Shown here piece after piece: positions 1 to 8,844 of a DNA stretch of 64,000 bases. The first letter of the stretch is position 1; the number at the start of each line of letters is the position of its first letter. Made by a program: the position numbers and the translations under genes. This DNA comes from Strongylocentrotus purpuratus (lineage: Eukaryota > Echinodermata > Echinoidea > Camarodonta > Strongylocentrotidae). Location of the stretch: contig NW_022145606.1 in the NCBI RefSeq assembly GCF_000002235.5, positions 49,943,333 through 50,007,332 on the forward strand, given 5' to 3'. The notes under the pieces are model-generated. The model did no database searches and was not told the origin of the DNA. It saw nothing but the letters and a program-made list of their open reading frames with translations.

Positions 1-317
1 CGAGACATTTAAGTTAAATGTCGATGTTGTATCGACGTTGTATCTAATAAAAAGAATTGTATCTATTTGCTTGGAGATCTGATCTAATTTAAGTTAGACC
101 CAGACTATAGATCTAGAAAGTTAAACCTCTAGGCTACGGGCTCTAGATCTATGAGACTCTGGTCTATTTATTTTTTTATTTCAAGTGATTTTTTTGTGAC
201 ATAGATCTAGTCATAGATCTAACGTTAGATGTATGGTCAACTCTTGCCTTGGTAAAATGTCAGGTTTAACTGTTATGCTATGAATTTTTTTTCTTTCTGC
301 TGTTCCCTTATTTTCAG
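1..317. other. Intronic AGATCT-rich sequence upstream of first visible exon
   Basis: No open frame of note. The first 240 bases are rich in AGATCTA/CTAG words, a composition that recurs at about 39480-39780 and 44690-45545. A pyrimidine stretch ending in ttttcag at 311-317 makes a good 3' splice site for the exon that follows, so this is most likely the end of an intron whose upstream exons lie outside the window. Confidence 0.55.
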
Positions 318-485
318 AAATGGATGTGTTGGTAAAGTGGAAGAAAGATGGGAGCCAGAATATTGTCAGTGCTGAAGACCTGCATCTGGATGGGAAGCGC
401 TCAATTAAGAAGGGTGCAACCGTTCAGATGAGGGGGAAGTATTCTTGGTGGAAAGGGAAGGTCATCTCCATATTTCAGAGAATTG
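318..485 (+). CDS. Exon of plus-strand multi-exon gene; SH3/Tudor-like segment
   Basis: The exon lies between acceptor ttttcag (ends 317) and donor gtaaga (486). The open frame from 320 gives about 55 residues with VLVKWKKDGSQ, a hydrophilic middle, and KYSWWKGKVISIF, then ends with one base of a split codon (phase 1). That phase matches every downstream exon of the array. Alternating hydrophobic and tryptophan residues (VKW, WWKGKV) recall small SH3-barrel modules such as Tudor or chromo-like folds; this is only an impression. The in-frame ATG at 320 may be internal rather than the start, because the exon has an acceptor in front of it. Its 3' half was later copied to 2496-2545. Confidence 0.6.
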
Positions 486-631
486 GTAAGATTATTAGTA
501 TGAATAATTCTTTTGTATTAGACAAAATATGAAATTGATATGAAAATCAATTGCGAAAGGTAAGATGATTTAAAATACCATGAAAACAGATTTATTTTCC
601 ATAAACAATTTATATGAAAAAGAATTGACAG

Positions 632-734
632 TGTGAGAGAACGAAGTATAGTAATTAGGATTAATGTCAAGTGATACTACGAATGGTGATGACCCAATAT
701 CTGATGACGATACATCATTTACCACAATGACTGG
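632..734 (+). pseudogene. Degenerate relative of the 120-bp repeat exon
   Basis: After ttgacag at 625-631 the sequence follows the layout of the 120-bp exons downstream: a GAACGAA word, AAGTGATACTAC, then a GATGAC-rich part and ACAATGACTGG. Beyond it comes the intron signature ending in aataagaaggacagcaca. The expected frame has a TGA right after the splice site and the donor GT is missing. I read it as an old, dead member of the exon array. A second copy sits at about 2692-2794, carried there by a later duplication. Confidence 0.45.
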
Positions 735-824
735 GAACAAATCATTTTTAGCTCCAATTTGATCATTGTTTATAAATAAGAAGGACAGCACATGTTAATA
801 ATAAAAAAAAAAGGATAGGAATTA

Positions 825-1125
825 GGCGAGGCGTCAAAAATATCGATACCAGCAGGCTGCCGCCTCACGTATTGGCGCATCGAGGCTGCAATTACGGCCG
901 AAGCCTGGCTTGGGCAATTATTTTTCTTTTGTTAGCCCAGCCGGCTTGCGCCAGGCTGGGATCTGAGGCTCGGTTTCCATTCGAAAGGCGGCAGCCGGCG
1001 TATGCTTTTGAACGCCATTTCCTACCGCCAGCGGTAGCCGGCTGAGCTAATTTAAAAAATGCAGCCAGGACGCACAAGTGCAGTTAGCTGCCGCTGGCTG
1101 GTATATTTATTTTTGACGCCTCGCC
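825..1125. mobile_element. MITE, PIF/Harbinger-like, copy 1 (complete)
   Basis: A 301-bp element with terminal inverted repeats GGCGAGGCGTCAAAAATA at the left and its reverse complement at the right. It is flanked by TTA on both sides (822-824 and 1126-1128), the 3-bp TWA duplication typical of PIF/Harbinger. The interior is GC-rich and made of short palindromes (CCAGCCGGC, GCCAGGCTGG), unlike the AT-rich surroundings. It has no coding capacity. The duplicated segment at 2496-2880 lacks it, which gives a natural empty site. Related copies are at 10453 and 23258-23412. Confidence 0.8.
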
Positions 1126-1192
1126 TTAATGAAATATGTATGATATACATTATTAGGATTTTGATTTAATTTACATTATTTTACATTCACAG

Positions 1193-1312
1193 TGCCAGAA
1201 CGAAATCAAGGTCCCATAGGTCCAAGTGACTCTACTGGAGTGCTTCCACAAGGTCCCAAGGACTCTGCAAATGACGGTGAGGACGAAGATGATCTTCCTC
1301 TGACAATGCTTG
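1193..1312 (+). CDS. Repeat exon 1
   Basis: This is the reference-like copy, with PERNQGPIGPSDSTGVL at the start and an acidic DGEDEDDLPL tail. Both splice sites are intact; the donor reads gtacga instead of gtaaga. It is open in the expected frame. Confidence 0.7.
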
Positions 1313-1478
1313 GTACGAAACATTCTTATCTTCAATTTGATTATTGTTTCAAGCCTCAAATAAGAAGGATAGCACAAATTAATCACAAAAAGAAAAGGAA
1401 AAAGAGAAATGTATAAAATGAAATATCTGAAAACTTAACATCTTTAGGACTTCGATTTACATTATTTTACATTCACAG

Positions 1479-1598
1479 AGCCAAAACAAAATCGAGGTCC
1501 CATAGGTTCAAGTGGTTCTACTGGAGTGCTCCCACAAGGTCCCGGGGACTCTGCAAATGACGATGAGGACGAAGATGATCTTCCTCTGACAATGCTTG
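1479..1598 (+). CDS. Repeat exon 2
   Basis: It is open in frame. It opens with AG CCA AAA CAA, giving EPKQNRGP instead of VPERNQGP. The donor is gtaaga. The acidic tail DDEDEDDLPLTML is kept. Copy 8 shares the CCAAAACAAAAT start, so copies 2 and 8 form a subgroup. Confidence 0.68.
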
Positions 1599-1762
1599 GT
1601 AAGAAACTTTCTTATTTTCAATTTGATTATTGTTTCAAGTCTCAAGTAAGAAGGATAGCACAAATTAATCACAAAAAGAAAAGAAAAGATAAACGTATGA
1701 AATGAAAAATCTGAATGATAAACATCTATGGGACTTTGATTTACAATATTCTACATTCACAG

Positions 1763-1882
1763 TGCCAGAACGAAATCGAGGTCCCATAGGTCCAAGTGGT
1801 TCTACTGGAGTGCTCTCACAAGGTCCCAGGGACTCTGCAAATGATGGTGAGGACGAAGATGATCTTCCTCTGACAATGCTTG
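1763..1882 (+). CDS. Repeat exon 3
   Basis: It is open in frame with intact acceptor and gtaaga donor. It encodes VPERNRGPIGPSGSTGVLSQ and a DGEDEDDLPLTML tail. The intron after it has a deletion of about 20 bases relative to the others. Confidence 0.7.
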
Positions 1883-2025
1883 GTAAGAAATGTTCTTATT
1901 TTCAATTAAGAAGGATAGCACAGATGAATCACGAAAAAAAAAGGAAAGAAGAGAAACGTATGAATTGAAATATCTGAATGATTAACATCTATGGGACTTT
2001 GATTTACAATATTCTACATTCACAG

Positions 2026-2145
2026 TGCCAGAACGAAATCAAGGTCCCATAGGTCCAATAGGTTCAACTGGAGTGCTCTCACAATGTCCCAGGGACTCTG
2101 CAAATGACGATGAGGACAAAGATGATCTTTCTCTGACAATGCTTG
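2026..2145 (+). CDS. Repeat exon 4
   Basis: It is open in frame with intact splice sites. It carries IGPIGSTGVLSQCPRDS and a DDEDKDDLSLTML tail. The extra cysteine (AATGTCCC for AAGGTCCC) is seen only in this copy. Confidence 0.7.
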
Positions 2146-2310
2146 GTAAGAAACGTTCTTATTTTCAATTTGGTTATTGTTTCAAGCCTCAAATAAGAAG
2201 GATAGCACAGAGGAAAATTTACCCCCCAAAAAGAGAGAAAATGTATGATATGAAATATCTGAAAGATTAACATCTTTAGGACTTTGATTTACATTATTTT
2301 ACATTCACAG

Positions 2311-2430
2311 TGCAAAAACGAAATCAAGGTCCCATAGGTTCAAGTGATTCTACTGGAGTGCTCCAAAAAGGTCCCAGGGACTCTGCAAATGACGGTGAGG
2401 ACGAAGATGATCTTTCTCTCACAATGCTTA
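2311..2430 (+). pseudogene. Repeat exon 5, splice donor lost
   Basis: The coding frame is open (VQKRNQGPIGSSDSTGVL at the start). The exon-intron junction reads gctta/ttaag where the others read gcttg/gtaag, so the GT donor has become TT. As a separate internal exon it should be skipped or be part of a failed splice. The array breaks just after it, because a copied piece of the first exon and its intron follows from 2496. Confidence 0.6.
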
Positions 2431-2495
2431 TTAAGAAACGTACTTATTTTCAATTTGATTATAGTTTCAAGCCTCAAATAAGAAGGATAGCATAG

Positions 2496-2865
2496 GAAGT
2501 ATTCTTGGTGGAAAGGGACGGTCATCTCCATATTTCAGAGAATCGGTGAAATTATTAGTATGAATAATTCTTTTGTATTAGACAAAATATGAAATTAATA
2601 TGAAAATCAGTTGCGAAAGGTAAGATGATTTAAAATACCATGAAAACAGATCTATTTTCCATAAACAATTTATATGAAAAAGAATTGACAGTGTGAGAGA
2701 ATGAAGTATAGTAATTAGGATTAATGTCAAGTGATGCTACGAATGGTGATGACCCAATTTCTGATGACGATACATCATTTACCACAATGACTGGGAACAA
2801 ATCATTTTTAGCTCCAATTTGATTATTGTTTATAAATAAGAAGTATAGCACATGTTAATAAAAAT
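2496..2865 (+). repeat. Copy of 437-805 inserted inside the exon array
   Basis: The segment starts at GAAGTATTCTTGGTGG, the 3' half of the 318-485 exon, and continues through its donor (here gtgaaa), its intron and the degenerate repeat exon. It matches 437 to about 805 nearly base for base. It joins directly after the intron of repeat exon 5 (ggatagcatag). The MITE present in the original at 825-1125 is absent, so the copy either predates that insertion or arose from an allele without it. Confidence 0.75.
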
Positions 2866-2922
2866 AAAAAAAGGAAAGGAATGTATTAAATGCAATATGT
2901 ATGATATACATTACATTCACAG

Positions 2923-3042
2923 TGCCAGAACGAAATCAAGGTCCCATAGGTCCAAGTGATTCTACTGGAGTGCTCCCACAAGGTCCCAAGGACTCTGCAA
3001 ATGACGGTGAGGACGAAGGTGATCTTTCTCTGACAATGCTTG
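2923..3042 (+). CDS. Repeat exon 6
   Basis: It is open in frame with intact splice sites. It has the PERNQGPIGPSDSTGVLPQ start and a DGEDEGDLSLTML tail. It is the first unit after the inserted copy of upstream intron, and its acceptor region is shorter than in the others but keeps cattcacag. Confidence 0.7.
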
Positions 3043-3208
3043 GTAAGAAACGTTCTTATTTTCAATTTGATTATAGTTTCAAGCCTCAAATAAGGAAAGC
3101 ATAGATGAATCGCAACAACAAAAAAAGAAAGAAGAGAAATGTATGAAATGAAATATCTGAATGATTAACATCTATGGGACTTTGCTTTACAATATTCTAC
3201 ATTCACAG

Positions 3209-3328
3209 TGCCAGAACGAAATCAAGGTCCCTTGTGTCCAATTGGTTCAAGTGGAGTGCTCTCACAAGGTCCCAGGGACTCTGCAAATGTTGTTGAGGAC
3301 AAAGATGATCTTCCTCTGACAATGCTTG
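3209..3328 (+). CDS. Repeat exon 7
   Basis: It is open in frame with intact splice sites. It is the most divergent open copy, with GPLCPIGSSGVLSQ and a VVEDKDDLPLTML tail. The intron ends of copies 6 and 7 share caaataaggaaagcatag, so these two units are the closest pair. Confidence 0.68.
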
Positions 3329-3495
3329 GTAAGAAACGTTCTTATTTTCAATTTGATTATAGTTTCAAGCCTCAAATAAGGAAAGCATAGATGAATCGCA
3401 ACAACAAAAAAAAGAAAGAAGCGAAATGTATGAAATGAAATATCTGAATGATTAACATCTATGGGACTTTGCTTTACAATATTCTACATTCACAG

Positions 3496-3615
3496 GGCCA
3501 AAACAAAATTGAGGTCCCATAGGTCCAAGTGATTCTACTGGAGTGCTTCCACAAGGTCCCAAGGACTCTGCAAATGACGATGAGGACGAAGATGATCTTC
3601 CTATGACAATACTTG
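3496..3615 (+). pseudogene. Repeat exon 8 with in-frame stop
   Basis: The splice sites are intact (cacag before, gtaaga after), but the array frame meets TGA at 3510-3512, where copy 2 has CGA, a C-to-T change at a CpG. If spliced in, translation would stop at its sixth codon. The exon is phase 1-1, so skipping it preserves the frame. Confidence 0.65.
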
Positions 3616-3717
3616 GTAAGAAACGTTCTTATTTTCAATTTGATTATTGTTTCAAGCCTCAAATAAGAAGGATAGCACAGATGAATCACACAAAAAAAGA
3701 AAAAGAAAAAAAAATCA

Positions 3718-3949
3718 TTGAAATGAAATTAGTTATAGGTCCACAAATATGCTTTGAAACAGAATGCTATCACTGCAGTCACATAATAGGATTGTGTTCG
3801 ATAGTGTGTGACAGCAGTGAAAGCATTTTCTCAGTCTTTCATCCTCTTACAAAAACTGGCAAAAACTTTCTTTTTTACCCGTCACATTCACTTGCAATGT
3901 ACTCAGTTATGCGTGACATTTATGATGCAGGAAAAGTATCATTGCAAAG
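3718..3949 (+). other. Possible exon, unresolved
   Basis: There is an open stretch with cysteine/histidine-rich residues (CFETECYHCSH) in one frame, and a donor-like gtgagaag follows at 3950. If that donor is used with phase 1, like all neighbours, the frame would be the one starting near 3808, with no obvious domain. I could not find a convincing acceptor consistent with the phase. It may be plain intron. Confidence 0.25.
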
Positions 3950-4079
3950 GTGAGAAGTTCCTCCTTAATTATGTTACATTTCAAAATTGCCAGAATAAAT
4001 GAGCTTGGAATATGGCCCCTGAAAAATTGGACTATCTTTATTATGATACGCACTTTTATATATATATTACATATTGCAG

Positions 4080-4316
4080 AGATGTTAGAGAGCTTTTTAC
4101 TCAGATTTGGACATGACAAATATGAGCTCTTGAAAAAATGTTTTACTCTTTTAATTTCACATGGCAAGTTATATAATGAGATTGATATGTTTGTGATTAC
4201 AGAGTTATCACAAGATCTGATTGAACTTGAGACATTTATGTCTATACCAGACATGCCAGGTGATGATGACGCCAGCCAGGATGACGCCATGTCAGTTGAT
4301 TCAGAATCAGACACAG
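4080..4316 (+). CDS. Exon between repeat array and terminal exon
   Basis: The exon lies between a clear acceptor (tatattgcag, ends 4079) and donor gtaaat (4317). It is 237 bp and phase 1-1, fitting the array upstream and the terminal exon downstream. It encodes a leucine-rich, probably helical part (MLESFLLRFGHDKYELLKK) followed by an acidic serine-rich tail (GDDDASQDDAMSVDSESD). No domain was recognised. The acidic tail resembles a linker between structured parts. Confidence 0.65.
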
Positions 4317-4612
4317 GTAAATGGATATACTGGGGAAAACCATAAATGTGTGTCATGTATGAATAATCAATTATCATCAAACCTTACTATACAATCTGCA
4401 TATAGTGTGTAAAGATTCAGGCAAGTACTTTTGATAATTAATAAGCACCAGATTGATTTTAATTTGTTAACAACTGAATATCATTGCTTTATTAGTGAAG
4501 TATTAATTTGCATTTTGATACTTTGTTCAATGGTTTTAATTTATTGCATTTCTATCTTTGCAAACACCTTTCATCTTGTTCACATTTTAAAAATCTTATA
4601 TTTGTTTTAAAG

Positions 4613-6604
4613 ATCTCCAAGTTATCGAGTCTTTGGGGGAAGTTGACAAGCATCCCGGTGACCAGTGTTGCGGCAGTCTGCATTGCAAAGGTAATGTGTT
4701 TGCAGCATGCATCAGGTGTCAGACTTTGATGTGTTTTGAACACTTTGACAAAGGTGAAGAGTGTAAATTTCATGCTCCATTTGAAAGGGAAAACCCCCCT
4801 GAAAGTTTTGTCATAGAGGAATCAGTTGGAAATGACATCAATCCTTTGTTGGATACATCCCAAAATGTACCAGTCAAGACTCCTAAGTCAAAAAATCGCC
4901 TTGTTAAAGATGCTAGGAACAAAGGTAAATCCTATTTCTCTGAAAAATCTGACAAGTTTGTGGGAGGGCGAAAATTTGTAGAGTACAACAAGTGTGACTT
5001 GTCACGAAATCACAAAAAGGTTTCATGTGGTATCTTCACTGAGGAAGACAGGCGTGAAATAAGGTATGACTATTATGGAATGGGCAACCTTTCTCTGCAG
5101 AGAGAATGGATTGCACGACATGTATCTCACAAGGCCCATTCACATGTGAAAAGTCGTAAGAAACAGACAATGAGGTATACTCTTCCTCGACCTTCTTCAT
5201 TTTCTTATCCTGGAGAAATTGTCACTGTTTGTCGTAAGATGTTCCTGAACACTTTGGGAATTGCCGAAAGGCAAGTGCGAACTGTACTTGGAAAAACAAA
5301 ATCTGGCACTGGTGTCCTGGGGAGGGAAAGAAGAGGTGGGACACAGAAACCTCAAATCCAAAAGCGACAAAAAATCATTGAACACCTACAGTGCTTCCCA
5401 CGAGTGGAGTCTCATTACTGTCGCTCTTCCACAACATGCCAGTATCTTTCTGGGGAACTGACAAAACGAAGGATGTTCAATATGTTTGAAAATGAAAACC
5501 CAGGGTGTGCCTCTTACTCCCTGTACAAAGAGGTTATGAGAGAGCTCAAACTCAAATTTCATCGACCCAAAAAGGACAAGTGTGGGATTTGTGAGACTTT
5601 CCGCAAGTCTAATGAGGTTGAAAGAGACCAGATGAAAGTGAAATACAACATGCACAGACAAGAAATTTCAAAAGTAAGACAGATAAAGTCTGAGAGCAAA
5701 ACTCGTGCCCAGCATGATGACAAGCATGCTGCTGCTGTGTTTGATCTGCAGCAAAACATGTACTTACCAAAATCAAATAGGGGTGAGTTGTTCTACAAGA
5801 GAAGATTAGCATGCTACAATTTTACTATTTACAATTTGGCTAATCATGCAGGAAGTTGTTACCTTTCAAATGAAACAGTAACAAGAAGGGGAGCTTGTGA
5901 GGTATCGACATACGTCCTTGACTACCTCAGCAATTGTGATAAGGAAGGAAAGACGTCAGTTGACTTCTTTTGTGATGGCTGTGTTGGCCAAAACAAAAGC
6001 TCAATTGTCCCATCGATGGTACATAGGTTTGTATCCGAGGCCAAAAGTGTGCAAGTGGTAACATTCTACTACTTTGAAACCAATCATGGCCAGAGCGAGG
6101 GTGATAGCATGCATTCCACTATTGAAAAATGTCTTGCTCGCTCTGAAGAAGTTTTCCATCCTTGCCAGCTCTCTTCTATAATCAAGGAGGCAAGAAAAAA
6201 TCCATGCCCATACACAGTCAGACATGTTCAAACCAATGACATTTTGGACTGGAAGACATATGGCCATAATTTAGGTATCCTGAAGTGCAGACAGGCGGAT
6301 ACTGGTGAGGCAATTGATTGGACGACCTTCAAGCAGATTAGAATAAGCAAAGAATTTCCTACCTCAATTCTTTTCAAAATCACATAATACTAATGATTTC
6401 AGTATTCTTTCACTAGGCAGATCCCGCAGCCTGCGTTCTACCACTCCTGCAGTTCACATTGATCCTCCTTCCCAGCTCTACCAAAGCAGACCCAAACTAT
6501 CTGCTGGGAAGTATAGCGATCTTGTCAGTCTATGCAGAGGCACATATCCTGTCATTTCCCAACCGGAACTAGTTGATTACTATATTAATCTACCTCATGA
6601 ATAG
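4613..6604 (+). CDS. Terminal exon: zinc-binding, DDE-transposase-like protein, with one frame change
   Basis: The acceptor ttttaaag ends at 4612; the frame enters in phase 1, reads DLQVIESLGE and is open to a TAA at 6385-6387. An N-terminal Cys/His cluster (CCGSLHC, ACIRC, CFEHF, CKFH) looks like a zinc-binding module. The rest contains RQVRTVLGKT, RVESHYCRSSTTCQYL, KCGICETF, DFFCDGCVGQNKSS and TNHGQSEGDSMHSTIE. These are hallmarks of a widespread family of uncharacterised invertebrate proteins whose C(D/N)xCxGQNK and HxxxxGDxxH motifs suggest an RNase-H-like transposase fold; that relation is inferred. Past the TAA, the +1 frame continues with no stop (FSILSLGRSRSLRSTTPAV, then YQSRPKLSAGKYSDLVSL) to TAG at 6602-6604, which has the usual C-terminal look of the family. 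A single extra base near 6371-6379 (TTTTCAAAA) explains this; it could be an inactivating mutation or a sequence error. Confidence 0.75.
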
Positions 6605-6867
6605 ATTACAGTCACTACCATGTCCACCTTTTAACTCTACTTTTTGTTTTTGTTTTTGCAGGACGAGGATCACTACCTGAGTTGGACAATCATCTACATG
6701 TATAGACTTTCGATGACTGCTGGTTTGTGTCATATGGTTTAAGGGAATGCTCTATAGATTTGTTTTGATTTGTTTTAAATTATTAATGCTTAGGCTGATG
6801 TCCAAACCAAAATTCCAATAGTATTGCAATGCAAGGCTGGAAGTCATTGGATATAACTGCTTGCATA
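6605..6867. other. 3' flank of the transposase-like gene
   Basis: No further coding sequence fits. An intron-like pyrimidine run ending in tttttgcag at 6652-6660 could be an acceptor for a 3' UTR exon. I saw no AATAAA. Nothing else stands out. Confidence 0.35.
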
Positions 6868-7828
6868 AACTTGCACACTAATATTTTGCACCTTAGCCAT
6901 GTTACTAGCACAGGGCTGGAATTCTTTTACACAGTTATGGGATCTAGAGTCAACTCAGTATCACTGCTTATATTAACTATCACTGCTTCTATTAACTATC
7001 ACTGCTTCTATTAACTATCACTGCTTTTGTCATCTTGCACACTGATATTTTTGCACTTTGGCACAGGACTACAATTCGTTGACTTGGTTATGGAGTCACA
7101 AGCCAACTTTGAAGAATTGCTCTGCCGCAAAATATACGATATTTTGAAAATACCACTGCTTATATATTAACTTGCACACTAATGTTTTGCACTTTAATTA
7201 GCACAGGACTACAATTCGTTGACTCGGTTATGGAGTCAAAAACCAACTTTGATGAATTGCTCTGTAACAAAATATGCAATATTTTGAAAATAACACTGCT
7301 TATATATTAACTTGCACAATAATGTTTTGCACTTTAGCACAGGACTAGAATTTGTTGACTTGGTTAAGGAGTCACAAGCCAACTTTGAAGAATTGCTCTG
7401 TAACACTGATTATATATATTAACTTGCACACTAATGTTTTCCACTTTAATTAGCACAGGACTACAATTCGTTGACTCGGTTATGGAGTCAAAAGCCAACT
7501 TTTAAGAATTGCTCTGCAACAAAATATATAATTTTTTGAAAATAACACTGCTATATATTAACTTGCACACTAATGTTTTGCACTTTAGCACAGGACTAGA
7601 ATTTGTTGACTCGGTTATGGAGTCACAAGCCAACTTTGAAGAATTGCTCTGTAGCAAAATATACAATATTTTGAAAATAACACTGCTTATATATTAACTT
7701 GCACACTAATGTTTTGCACTTTAGCACAGGACTACAATTCGTTGACTTGGTTATGGAGTCAAAAGCCAACTTTGAAGAATTGCTCTGTAACAAAATATAC
7801 AATATTTTGATGAAAAAAAAAACACTGC
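6868..7828. repeat. Tandem repeat of about 115-140 bp units
   Basis: At least six good units, plus degenerate leading ones, share the core CACAGGACTACAATTCGTTG, TTATGGAGTCAAAAGCC and the ending TTTTGAAAATAACACTGC. Units begin near 7036, 7171, 7308, 7424, 7564 and 7699. A shorter reiteration of TATCACTGCTTCTATTAAC lies at 6959-7025. Small open frames inside (for example 7509-7697) change with unit length and are not credible genes. Confidence 0.75.
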
Positions 7829-8000
7829 TACCCTCCCTGGTCATAAGTATTGCAACATAGCTAAAATGCATGCATTTTTATTTTTATTTTACAAGCCTTT
7901 CTGTATATTGTTATATTTCATTCATAACCATAGTGTTGTCGACAATTTGTGTATATTTTGAAAGGGAAGACTTGTCCCATTTCATTCATGAGAGCAGTAA

Positions 8001-8282
8001 ATGATCAGACCCGGTCATTTTTTAAACAAAGGGGAGGATAACAGAACAAAGGCAAACAAACAAAAAAAAATTGGGGGGAGGTGGGGATTATCAGTGAGCG
8101 AAATCATGAAACTGTTTCATATTTCTCCCAAAACTGTTTACAGGTTTCGTTTGTATTTTTCGCAAAGAAATAATGGCCATAAGGTACCAATACAAGGGCA
8201 GGGGAAAAGGGCAACACCCAGAGAAGAAAGATTTCTTTGTGCCGTTGCTAAGGAGGATGCGCGCCAAAATCAGAGGTTGTGA
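8001..8282 (+). pseudogene. Transposase N-terminal fragment, left arm
   Basis: The open frame reads SVSEIMKLFHISPKTVYRFR, a helix-turn-helix, followed by a basic stretch (GQGKRATPREERFL) that resembles the linker between the two DNA-binding subdomains of Tc1-type transposases. It ends after about 90 codons, far before any DDE catalytic part. A mirror copy lies at 8330-8584 on the other strand. Confidence 0.55.
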
Positions 8283-8329
8283 TTATCCAACAAAATATAA
8301 TAAATGTGTGAAAATTTACTTTCAATAAA

Positions 8330-8584
8330 CTAGTACAATATATTCACCTCTAAAAACTGACTATAATTTAATATATCGGTGGAATAAAGTTGCATTAAAA
8401 CGTCTTTGCAATACAGATCTAAATCCTCCTTGGCAACAGCACAAATAAATTTGTCTTTGGGTGTTGCCGTTTTCCTCTGCCCTTGTCTTGGCACCTTATG
8501 GCCATTATTTCTTTGCGACAAGTATAAACGAGACCTGTAAACAGTTTTGGGAGAAATATGAAACAGTTTCATGATTTCGTTCAC
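8330..8584 (-). pseudogene. Transposase N-terminal fragment, right arm
   Basis: This is the inverted counterpart of the left-arm fragment, with EIMKLFHISPKTVYRSRLYL and QRKTATPKDKFICAVAKED. After the shared AKED it runs into different sequence (LDLYCKDVLMQLYSTD), which marks the end of the palindromic arm. It has no catalytic domain. Confidence 0.5.
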
Positions 8585-8844
8585 TGATAATCCCCATCTC
8601 CCAAAATTTCATTTGTTTTGCCTTTGTTCATTTGTCTTCCAATTTGTTTCAGAAATGACCAGGTCTGGTCATCTACTTCTCTCAGGAATGAAAAGGGACT
8701 AGTTTTCCCTCTCAAAATATACAAAAATGGTCGACAACACTATGGTTGTGATGAATGGAATATAACAATATAAAGGCTTGTACAATAAAAGTTAAAAATG
8801 TGCGCATTTCAGCATAGTTGCAATACTTACGACCAGGGAGGGTA

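Larger units (their letters stand above)
1193..3615 (+). repeat. Tandem array of eight 120-bp phase 1-1 exons with their introns
   Basis: The eight exons are at 1193-1312, 1479-1598, 1763-1882, 2026-2145, 2311-2430, 2923-3042, 3209-3328 and 3496-3615. Each is exactly 120 bp, follows acattcacag, and (bar one) ends at a ggtaagaa or ggtacgaa donor. Each starts with the last two bases of a split codon and ends with one base, so any number can be joined or skipped without changing frame. The spacing is 263-287 bp except between copies 5 and 6 (612 bp), where a copied segment of the upstream intron was inserted. The introns are homologous too, so whole exon-intron units were duplicated. The repeat encodes VPERNQGPIGPS at its start and GEDEDDLPLTML at its end. 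Confidence 0.85.
7831..8842. mobile_element. Palindromic Tc1/mariner-like element (foldback)
   Basis: The termini CCCTCCCTGGTCATAAGTAT and its inverse (ending CCAGGGAGGG) lie in TA on both sides (7829-7830, 8843-8844), as in the Tc1/mariner superfamily. The whole left arm (to about 8260) is repeated inverted in the right arm (from about 8424), so the element is a 1-kb hairpin with a loop of about 160 bp. Each arm encodes the same N-terminal transposase fragment in opposite orientation. The arms have diverged, so the palindrome is not fresh. It has no complete transposase and needs one in trans. Confidence 0.75.

Noticed and set aside
892..1077. Minus-strand frame inside MITE copy 1, and related frames at 22939-23355 and 23105-23332
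   Set aside because: They are fortuitous frames in GC-rich, palindromic non-autonomous elements; the frame is not conserved among copies.
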